A DNA stretch of 5,453 nt from JBFXEO01 sp050180015 (GTDB taxonomy: Bacteria > Bacteroidota > Bacteroidia > Bacteroidales > Tenuifilaceae): NCBI GenBank assembly GCA_050180015.1, contig JBFXEO010000202.1, forward strand, positions 1 through 5,453. Reading direction: 5' to 3'. Of the stretch, positions 1 through 5,453 are shown piece by piece; position 1 is the stretch's first letter, and the number at the start of each line of letters is the position of its first letter. The translations under genes and the position numbers were made by a program. The notes beneath the pieces are model-generated. The model saw only the letters and a list, made by a program, of their open reading frames with translations, did not search any database and was not told where the DNA came from.

Positions 1-1
1 C

Positions 2-1036
2 TTGGGATTTAATGTTGATCAAACCCTTGTAATTAACGTTCCCAAAGCAGCTGATTCTACCTATGCAAGTCGGCAAAAGACATTTAAGCAGGAAGTCGCA
101 AAGTTGACCGGAGTAAAAGGAGTTGCATTCTCTACGGAAGTGCCGGGTAGAAAAATTTGGTGGGATAACGGAGGTATTTACAAGGTTGGACTCAATGCTG
201 CTGCTGGTAAGAATTATATGATTATGGGTGTTGACGATCGGTTTGTTGATTTGTACGGGATGAAATTTGTGGTAGGACGAAACTTCTCGGAAAAATTCCC
301 TGCCGATAAGCAATCCGTTTTATTGAACGAAACCGCTGTTAAATGGCTCGAGTTTGAAAGCCCGGCGAAAGCCCTGAATAGCCAGATCAATTATTGGGAC
401 AATATCTACACGGTAATTGGCGTGCTAAAGGATTATCACCATGAATCGCCGAAAGCGTTGCCCGAGCCACAAATATTCAGGTTTTTACCCGAAATACCTC
501 GCGGTTATTTTTCTGTAAAGTTAGAGCGTAACTCTATCACCAAAAACGTGAAGGATGTTGAGGGGGTTTGGGAAGCCATTTTCCCCGGAAATCCTTATGA
601 GTACTTCTTTTTGGATGCGTATTACGACGAGCAATTTAATGCGGACAAAAAGTTCGGGAAAGTTTTCGGAATATTCTCGTCATTGGCAATATTCATAACC
701 TGCCTGGGGCTTTTTGGATTATCGCTTTATACAATTCAGCTAAAAACCAAAGAAGTAGGAATTCGAAAAGCTCATGGGGCATCATTTACCGATATTGTAA
801 AATATATCATTAAAGAATATATTCTACTAGTATTTATTGCACTGCTAATTGCCATTCCTATACTTTTCTGGGGGATCATGTTTTGGTTGAGCAATTTCCC
901 GGTGAAAATGCCCATTACTATTTGGTTGTTTATTGTGCCTGTAATAATTGTCACGGTTATTACCACAAGTTCTGTTGCTTCGCACATACTAAAGGCTGCA
1001 CGTTTAAACCCTGCCGATACACTTAAATATGAATAA
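2..1036 (+). CDS. ABC transporter permease, MacB_PCD/FtsX family (C-terminal part, cut by window edge)
   Basis: This is the C-terminal 344 codons of an inner-membrane ABC permease. The reading frame is open to the left edge, and the first codon (TTG, in LGFNVDQ) is internal, not a start. It aligns with the following gene from about that protein's residue 458, so roughly 450 N-terminal residues should lie upstream. Seen here (numbered from the first codon): the second MacB-type periplasmic domain, about 1-215, ending in the conserved YEYFFLD (199-205); then three predicted helices at about 219-241, 273-296 and 304-325. The FtsX signature TKEVGIRKAHGAS (249-261) follows the first helix, and the protein ends NPADTLKYE. 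MacB-type permeases work mechanically across the periplasm with a separate ATPase; the substrate cannot be told here. The next permease gene starts 53 bp downstream on the same strand. Family certain, specificity unknown. Confidence 0.93.
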   Translation: MGFNVDQTLVINVPKAADSTYASRQKTFKQEVAKLTGVKGVAFSTEVPGRKIWWDNGGIYKVGLNAAAGKNYMIMGVDDRFVDLYGMKFVVGRNFSEKFPADKQSVLLNETAVKWLEFESPAKALNSQINYWDNIYTVIGVLKDYHHESPKALPEPQIFRFLPEIPRGYFSVKLERNSITKNVKDVEGVWEAIFPGNPYEYFFLDAYYDEQFNADKKFGKVFGIFSSLAIFITCLGLFGLSLYTIQLKTKEVGIRKAHGASFTDIVKYIIKEYILLVFIALLIAIPILFWGIMFWLSNFPVKMPITIWLFIVPVIIVTVITTSSVASHILKAARLNPADTLKYE

Positions 1037-1089
1037 ATTATAGCGGTGGAACGAATATTCTCATCTCATAAAAACCAATTCAGCAAAAA

Positions 1090-3489
1090 ATGCTAAAAAA
1101 TTACATCCACATAACCTTGCGCAACTACTGGAAAAACAGGGTTTATACCCTAATCAATGTACTGGGGTTATCAATTGGTATTGCTTGTTTTGTGGGAATG
1201 ATGGCCTATACCAGCAATGAGTTAAGCTACGATAAGCATCACGATGGTGCCGCGAATATTTTTCGTGTAAAACTAAATGGCGACATGTCGGGAACATTTT
1301 TTGAGGCTGCGGTAACAGGGGCTCCGGTTGGGGAGATGCTTTACAACGAGTTGCCCGAGGTAATTATGTTCACGAAATTCATTCAGTATCCGCGGTCAAT
1401 TTTGTTTGATTATGACGAAAAGAAAATTTACCAGGAAGGAATACTTTATGCCGATTCAAGTTTCTTTAGGATGTTTAAATATGTTGTGGACGGAGACACC
1501 GAAAAAGCACTGAAAGAACCGTACTCCTTGGTAATGCTGGAAAGCGTGGCAAAAAAATATTTTGGGAACGAAAACCCTATCGGGAAAATCATAAAATGGG
1601 ACAATAAAGCAGATTACACAGTCCGCGCAGTTGTTAAAGAGCCATTAAAAAACTCACATATTGATTTTGAAGTTCTGGTAAGCCGTTCCAGCTTATACTC
1701 TGACCCCCGGTATGAGGCTGTTTATAACAACCTATTTGCGTTTACAAACTTTAACTACATAAAATGTATAAGCACCAATGTTGCCGATTTAGATGTTAAG
1801 GTAAATGAGATTTTTCAAAAGCATGTCAGCCAACAATCAGGAGAATCCGGCTCAAAATTGACCATTAAGCTACAACCTATAACCGATATTTATTTAAAGT
1901 CGAACATTACCCATGAAATTAAGCAGAACGGGAATGTAACAACTGTTTATATTTTTATAGCTGTAGCCATTCTAATCGTTGTGGTATCATCTATCAATTA
2001 CATAAATTTATCCGTAGCAAATTCGTCAACACGCAGCCTTGAAATTGGAATAAAAAAAGTATTTGGGGTTCGTAAGGCGTTGATTTTTACTCAGTTTCTT
2101 AGCGAATCGCTATTTCTGGTCATAGTTAGCTTTGTACTAGGCCTGTGTATTTTAAGAATAATTACACCTTTATTCGGTTCCATCTCGTCGCAACCGTTTG
2201 AAAGTGTCCTTAAAAATAATATTAGCTGGCTGGACATGTTGCTTTTTATTCCAGTGATCGGCATTATGGCAGGTTCATACCCCTCTTTCTACTTGTCATC
2301 TTTAAAGCCAGTTAAAATATTAAGGGGAAAAATAACTTCGGGAAATGATAAGCTGTTTTTCCGAAATTTTATGGTAATCATCCAGTTTGCAATTTCCGTT
2401 TTTTTACTGAGCAGTACATGGCTAATTCACAATCAAATATCGTTTATCAATGGCAAAGATCTGGGGTTTGACAAGGAAAATGTAATTGTTATGTCGCTTC
2501 GGAATAGCGATATGATCCTGAAATATTCTGCTTTAAAGAGCGAGTTGATGGGAATTGCTAACGTTGTAGATGTTACCGCTTCGTCCAGCTGTATCGGTAG
2601 TTTTAATCAGCGACGGGGTTTCTACCGCGATGGATATTCGCGTAAGGATATGATGATGATTCTTAATCTTCAGTGCGAAGATAACTTTTTAAACACCATG
2701 GGAATTAAGATTCTGCAAGGTCGTTACTTTCTCCCCGATGCAAAAGGTGATGAAAATAAAATTATTGTAAATGAAGCACTGGTTCATGAATTTGGAATTA
2801 CTGACCCTATTGGAAAGTCCTTTCGGATACCGGGTTCTGGACAGGAACCTGATGATTTAAAGCTGGAAATTGTTGGTGTGTGTAAGGACTTCCATTACGC
2901 ATCCCTGCATAATGCCGTAAAGCCAATCATTATATGGAAAGATCCATCTTTAAGGCGGTTTATGTCAATAAAAATTCAGGGGGGCAACCGGGCTTCTATA
3001 ATCGATGCCATTTCAGATAGATGGAACGAAATATATCCGGATTATCCTTTTGAGTATTTTTTTCTCGATGAGCGTTACGAAATGCAATACCGTGCCGATA
3101 TAAATACGAATCGTGTTTTTTTGATGTTTACAGCTCTTGCCATATTTATTGCTTGCTTAGGTGTTTTTGGCTTAACCTCCTATGCAGTTCAGAGGCGTAC
3201 CAAGGAGATTGGGATCAGAAAGGTAGCCGGATCGGGGATCGCCGGTATCATGGTATTAATTTCGAAGGATTATGTTATTCCAATTATTGTGTCGGCAGTT
3301 GTATCGCTTCCTGCTGCTTGGTATTTTATAAATAGGTGGTTACAGGGTTTCTCGTATCGTGCCGATATTCAGTGGTTTGTTTTTGCTGTTGCTCCAATAA
3401 TTGCTTTCGCCATTGCGCTGCTTGCCGTTAACGTTAAGGCGTATGCTGCGGCAAGGCGAAATCCCGTTGAGGTTATTCGGTATGAGTGA
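1090..3489 (+). CDS. ABC transporter permease, MacB_PCD/FtsX family, complete duplicated form (799 aa)
   Basis: Full-length inner-membrane permease of the duplicated eight-helix type common in Bacteroidota. Domains in order: short basic cytoplasmic N-terminus and helix 1 (about 19-40); first MacB-like periplasmic domain (about 41-283); helices 2-4 (about 284-306, 337-360, 381-403) forming the first FtsX unit, with the signature LEIGIKKVFGVR (317-328); helix 5 (about 425-447); second periplasmic domain (about 448-672) ending FEYFFLD (654-660); and helices 6-8 (about 674-698, 729-750, 762-783) with the signature RRTKEIGIRKVAGSG (702-716). The C-terminus NPVEVIRYE is typical. The ATG at 1090 gives the usual MLKNYIHITLRN start; no Shine-Dalgarno precedes it, as is normal for this phylum. 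The 53-bp gap to the upstream paralogue holds no TTTG promoter element, so one transcript is likely. Homologues are annotated as antimicrobial-peptide or lipoprotein/macrolide efflux permeases, but no substrate can be inferred. The ATPase must lie outside the window. Confidence 0.95.
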   Translation: MLKNYIHITLRNYWKNRVYTLINVLGLSIGIACFVGMMAYTSNELSYDKHHDGAANIFRVKLNGDMSGTFFEAAVTGAPVGEMLYNELPEVIMFTKFIQYPRSILFDYDEKKIYQEGILYADSSFFRMFKYVVDGDTEKALKEPYSLVMLESVAKKYFGNENPIGKIIKWDNKADYTVRAVVKEPLKNSHIDFEVLVSRSSLYSDPRYEAVYNNLFAFTNFNYIKCISTNVADLDVKVNEIFQKHVSQQSGESGSKLTIKLQPITDIYLKSNITHEIKQNGNVTTVYIFIAVAILIVVVSSINYINLSVANSSTRSLEIGIKKVFGVRKALIFTQFLSESLFLVIVSFVLGLCILRIITPLFGSISSQPFESVLKNNISWLDMLLFIPVIGIMAGSYPSFYLSSLKPVKILRGKITSGNDKLFFRNFMVIIQFAISVFLLSSTWLIHNQISFINGKDLGFDKENVIVMSLRNSDMILKYSALKSELMGIANVVDVTASSSCIGSFNQRRGFYRDGYSRKDMMMILNLQCEDNFLNTMGIKILQGRYFLPDAKGDENKIIVNEALVHEFGITDPIGKSFRIPGSGQEPDDLKLEIVGVCKDFHYASLHNAVKPIIIWKDPSLRRFMSIKIQGGNRASIIDAISDRWNEIYPDYPFEYFFLDERYEMQYRADINTNRVFLMFTALAIFIACLGVFGLTSYAVQRRTKEIGIRKVAGSGIAGIMVLISKDYVIPIIVSAVVSLPAAWYFINRWLQGFSYRADIQWFVFAVAPIIAFAIALLAVNVKAYAAARRNPVEVIRYE

Positions 3490-3550
3490 GGTGCGGTTTT
3501 ACTATAGTGTATGAATTTGAGGTTATGGCTCTATTCCCGCTGCAATTAAG

Positions 3551-3650
3551 GAGAGGGAAAAAGTACATGGAATAAAGGGAACACCTGATTTTATGTTTTC
3601 TTGCATTCTTCTCTATGTACCCCTTAGCGGAGGGATATTCTTTCCCTCTC
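3551..3650. repeat. Imperfect inverted repeat spanning the convergent intergenic region
   Basis: GAGAGGGAAA at 3551-3560 is the exact reverse complement of TTTCCCTCTC at 3641-3650. Inside it GTACAT (3563-3568) mirrors ATGTAC (3615-3620). The right side carries about 18 extra bases (3621-3640) between the two matching blocks that the left side lacks. The right arm ends on the first base of the stop codon of the minus-strand gene. On the minus strand the ATGTAC arm is followed directly by five T, which could help end that transcript, although the 46-base loop makes a simple terminator doubtful. The element could be a degenerate small mobile or palindromic repeat; no clear target-site duplication is visible. 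Confidence 0.5.
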
Positions 3651-3661
3651 TAGTGATTTTT
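3629..3661 (+). terminator. Candidate intrinsic terminator of the permease operon
   Basis: GAGGGA (3630-3635) pairs with TCCCTC (3643-3648) around a 7-base loop, with one extra G-T pair (3629/3649). The run TTTTT follows at 3657-3661. The U-tract starts seven bases after the stem, further than in a textbook terminator, so strength is uncertain. The position, 140 bp after the permease stop and reaching into the end of a convergent gene, fits the role. Its right arm is the same sequence that can instead pair with 3551-3560. Confidence 0.45.
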
Positions 3662-4108
3662 ATTCCTATAGTATTTCTTATCCCACCACATTAGCCAAAT
3701 GCTAAAAACAAGAGTTTGTAACACAACTTCGGGTAATCCTACCAAATGAAAGTATAGTGGTAGTTTAGAGTAGATAACGCCTTCAAAAGAACCAGGAGCA
3801 GCTCCGCACGTTCCCAATATTGCTAATCCTAAAAATAAGCCCCATAGTAGCACCCATCCGTTTTTATGCTGATGCAAGAAATTGCGAAAGGGAAATAGTA
3901 CAATAGCATAAAGGACTCCTCTTAACGGTTGTAACAACGGTCCGAACATTATAATTGGTTCATTGAACGATCTCATAAAATTATTTATAATAGGAGCCTG
4001 AAACAGGGTTTCGTAGTCATTTGCATTGGATGATATAATTCCTGCAACTGTGTATGTAGCTGTATGTACAATGGTTACTTTTAATGTAAAGCTTAGAAAT
4101 GATTTCAT
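3650..4108 (-). CDS. Small integral membrane protein of unknown function (152 aa)
   Basis: I do not recognise a named family. The protein has about four predicted membrane segments: 5-25, 52-75, 84-102 and 121-141. It has a short basic C-terminal tail (DKKYYRNKNH), so it is almost certainly in the inner membrane. The most family-like stretch is the glycine/proline-rich loop after the third helix, with GTCGAAPGSFEG (99-110) followed by IYSKLPL and then HLVGLPEVVLQT (121-132). These look conserved and functional rather than filler; a second polar spot is PLLQPLRG (57-64). The ATG at 4106-4108 has no Shine-Dalgarno, and the stop is TAG at 3652-3650. It begins 43 bp after the serine hydrolase gene on the same strand, with no TTTG promoter element in the gap, which suggests a shared transcript. 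A link to the hydrolase is only inferred from this neighbourhood. Intact frame and coherent topology make the gene itself secure. Confidence 0.85.
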   Translation of the reverse strand: MKSFLSFTLKVTIVHTATYTVAGIISSNANDYETLFQAPIINNFMRSFNEPIIMFGPLLQPLRGVLYAIVLFPFRNFLHQHKNGWVLLWGLFLGLAILGTCGAAPGSFEGVIYSKLPLYFHLVGLPEVVLQTLVFSIWLMWWDKKYYRNKNH

Positions 4109-4151
4109 GGTCTAGCGTTTTATATTAAATATATTCTTTATAGTTTTTCTA

Positions 4152-5345
4152 CTAGAATAGTTCTCGGCCAGGCCAGCTACATACTCTTTTTAGTGAGGTA
4201 TATATTTCCAATTCCAGCTGTCCTCCTCCTGGTGCATTTATATCAACTACAGCGGCTTGTCCGCTTGTTGGATATGCTATGAATAGAAATACTGATCCAG
4301 GGTAACTATATCCATTATGTAAGAATGAAAAAGTATTCTCGGAAATGTTAAGCATCGAGCCTAGCCCCATTTTAAGTGGAATGCCGTATGCTTCATCGGG
4401 AATTTTAGTGTAATCCTTCAGCATGATTTTCGAAATAATTTTTTCGGATTTTCCTCTATATGTTAGCAATATTTCTTGGATGAGCTTTGCGAAATCGGCA
4501 GTTGTAGTCATTAACCCGCCTTGAGCTCTTGCTCTTGTGTTTGGATATACTGGCATTACTTTTCCATCGACATGAGGTAACGCTTCGTATTTTTTCAGTT
4601 GATCGGGTAGTGGGTAGTTGAATGTAGAAAGGTTCATTGAAAGAGGCTTGAAAATTATATCCGAAGCAATTTCGTCGAAACTTTTATTTAATGCATCTTC
4701 TAACACTAGCTGGATAACCACATATCCAATATTTGAGTATGACCATTTTCCCCCAGGTTTAAAAACGGGGATGGCAGGTTTGTTAATTGCAGGATTTTCG
4801 GCGCTTAAAATTTGGGGAAGCGTTGGTTGGATATTTCCATTATGTCCAAAGTTTGTTCCGGGTAAGCCCGAAGTGTGAGTTAGTAGTTGACGAAGCGTAA
4901 CAGGAACATTGAACTCGTTGTTGGGCATTTGCCACGATTGCAGATATTTATTAATATCCTCGTCAAGGTCGAATAATCCTTGCTCAACGTAATGCATTAG
5001 TATTACAGCTGTAACAAATTTACTTACGGAACCTGCTTGGTATATTGCAGAGTCATTTGCTGCTATGTTTTTGTCTACATTTAATTTTCCGTATGCCTTG
5101 CTCCAGCCAATCTCACAATTATTAATTACGGTAATGTTTACAGCGGGGACTTGGTAGTGTATCATCCTTTCTGAAAGGGTAGATATGCTGTCGGATTTGG
5201 TTGCACCTGCTTTATCAAAGGTGAACTTTACCACTGAATTTTCGAATTTGCTGATTTGTTCAGTGTTAGTATTGCAATTAGTGCACGAGTTTATTATTGA
5301 TAAAGCACATGAAAGTAGAAGTAAATATGTTGTTGTGTTTTTCAT
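4152..5345 (-). CDS. Serine hydrolase, class C beta-lactamase family, predicted lipoprotein (397 aa)
   Basis: Penicillin-recognising serine hydrolase fold (Beta-lactamase/AmpC-EstB/CubicO group). The three active-site elements are present: SVSK at 106-109 (nucleophile Ser106, Lys109), YSN at 203-205 (Tyr203 as general base), and HNG at 343-345 in place of the KTG of true AmpC enzymes. The family motif LLTHTSGLP is at 154-162, and the ending with WPG (391-393) is typical. The N-terminus has Lys2, a hydrophobic core (7-19) and a plausible lipobox INSC with Cys21 as the lipidated residue, so the mature enzyme is probably periplasmic and membrane-anchored. C13 (LLSC) is a less likely alternative site because the core before it would be very short. 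The family includes esterases, D-amino-acid peptidases and peptidoglycan hydrolases; HNG instead of KTG argues against calling it a resistance beta-lactamase. The start lies 2 bp after the stop of an upstream partial frame, which indicates an operon. Confidence 0.93.
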   Translation of the reverse strand: MKNTTTYLLLLSCALSIINSCTNCNTNTEQISKFENSVVKFTFDKAGATKSDSISTLSERMIHYQVPAVNITVINNCEIGWSKAYGKLNVDKNIAANDSAIYQAGSVSKFVTAVILMHYVEQGLFDLDEDINKYLQSWQMPNNEFNVPVTLRQLLTHTSGLPGTNFGHNGNIQPTLPQILSAENPAINKPAIPVFKPGGKWSYSNIGYVVIQLVLEDALNKSFDEIASDIIFKPLSMNLSTFNYPLPDQLKKYEALPHVDGKVMPVYPNTRARAQGGLMTTTADFAKLIQEILLTYRGKSEKIISKIMLKDYTKIPDEAYGIPLKMGLGSMLNISENTFSFLHNGYSYPGSVFLFIAYPTSGQAAVVDINAPGGGQLELEIYTSLKRVCSWPGRELF

Positions 5346-5347
5346 GA

Positions 5348-5453
5348 TTAGATATTTATCGGTTGTTGTTTTTTGAGTTTTAAAGAGCAGGACTCTTTAA
5401 ATATCCATTTCCAGAATAAAAATCCAATACCTAAATATACAAGTGCAGTAATT
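5348..5453 (-). CDS. C-terminal end of an unidentified membrane protein (partial, runs off right edge)
   Basis: Reading the minus strand in from the right edge, a frame stays open for 34 codons and stops with TAA at 5350-5348. It encodes one hydrophobic segment rich in Leu, Ile, Gly and Trp (ALVYLGIGFLFWKWIF), followed by a basic, polar tail (KLKKQQPINI). That is the usual look of a last transmembrane helix with a cytoplasmic C-terminus. The stop lies 2 bp before the ATG of the serine hydrolase, and no TTTG-type promoter is visible on the minus strand here, both of which favour a real upstream gene in the same operon. The piece is too short to assign to a family, and a chance open frame in an AT-rich leader cannot be excluded. 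Confidence 0.6.
   Translation of the reverse strand, partial: ITALVYLGIGFLFWKWIFKESCSLKLKKQQPINI
5379..5401. promoter_or_regulatory. Perfect 9-bp inverted repeat upstream of the serine hydrolase gene
   Basis: TTTAAAGAG (5379-5387) and CTCTTTAAA (5393-5401) are exact reverse complements around the 5-base spacer CAGGA. The dyad centre is 45 bp before the hydrolase ATG. It also overlaps the last codons of the upstream partial frame (FKESCSLK). There is no T-run after it on either strand, so it is not an ordinary intrinsic terminator. It could be an operator for a dimeric regulator, or an RNA hairpin between two co-transcribed genes affecting transcript stability or translation. No known regulator site is recognised. 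Confidence 0.4.

Noticed and set aside
2..4. TTG at position 2 as a true start codon
   Set aside because: The frame is already at the middle of a known permease architecture (equivalent to about residue 458 of the next gene), so this is an internal Leu of a gene cut by the window edge.
772..987. Minus-strand open frame of 71 codons
   Set aside because: It lies wholly inside the membrane helices of the first permease on the opposite strand. Its hydrophobic look is a mirror of that coding sequence, and it has no independent support.
3153..3335. Plus-strand open frame of 60 codons in another frame of the second permease
   Set aside because: It is entirely inside the conserved FtsX region of an intact 799-aa gene, and its product shows no domain or coherent topology.
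4121..4133. AT-only dyad TATATTAAATATA in the gap before the 152-aa gene
   Set aside because: It is short and made only of A and T, so it is expected by chance in such a gap; no TTTG element or other promoter part accompanies it.
4618..4878. Plus-strand open frame of 86 codons opposite the serine hydrolase
   Set aside because: It is antisense to the part of the hydrolase gene that encodes the LLTHTSGLP and YSN motifs, so it is a shadow of real coding sequence.
4152..5345. Calling the serine hydrolase an antibiotic-resistance beta-lactamase
   Set aside because: The third active-site element is HNG rather than KTG, and the protein is a predicted lipoprotein; the broader esterase/peptidase group is the safer call.
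5185..5376. Plus-strand open frame of 63 codons over the hydrolase N-terminus
   Set aside because: It is antisense to the signal peptide and mature N-terminus. The hydrophobic stretch comes from the reverse reading of that AT-rich region.

Overview
The window looks like a chromosomal segment of a Bacteroidota bacterium (probably class Bacteroidia or a relative). The reasons are the tandem FtsX/MacB-type permeases of about 800 residues, which are typical of that phylum, the AT-leaning codon use, the absence of Shine-Dalgarno sequences before the starts, and a lipoprotein-anchored serine hydrolase. The assignment is inferred from gene types and style, not from a marker gene.

Layout: positions 2-3489 on the plus strand hold two tandem ABC-transporter permease genes of the MacB_PCD/FtsX superfamily. 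The first is cut by the left window edge, so only its C-terminal part (second periplasmic domain plus last three membrane helices) is present. The second is complete at 799 residues. They are separated by 53 bp and look like diverged paralogues in one operon. No ATPase or membrane-fusion partner lies in the window.

Positions 3490-3649 form a short convergent intergenic region. It contains a hairpin with a downstream T-run, a candidate terminator for the permease operon, and a wider inverted repeat that shares the same arm.

Positions 3650-5453 are read on the minus strand as an apparent three-gene run. In transcription order these are the C-terminal end of a membrane protein entering from the right edge (stop at 5348-5350), a class C beta-lactamase-family serine hydrolase with a lipoprotein signal (5345-4152), and a 152-residue four-helix membrane protein of unknown function (4108-3650). 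The gaps are only 2 and 43 bp, and neither contains a TTTG-type Bacteroidota promoter element, which favours co-transcription.

No RNA gene, CRISPR array, insertion sequence or phage gene was found. Most of the window is ordinary. The points most worth a second look are the uncharacterised small membrane protein coupled to the hydrolase, the perfect 9-bp dyad just upstream of the hydrolase, and the competing hairpins between the convergent operons.
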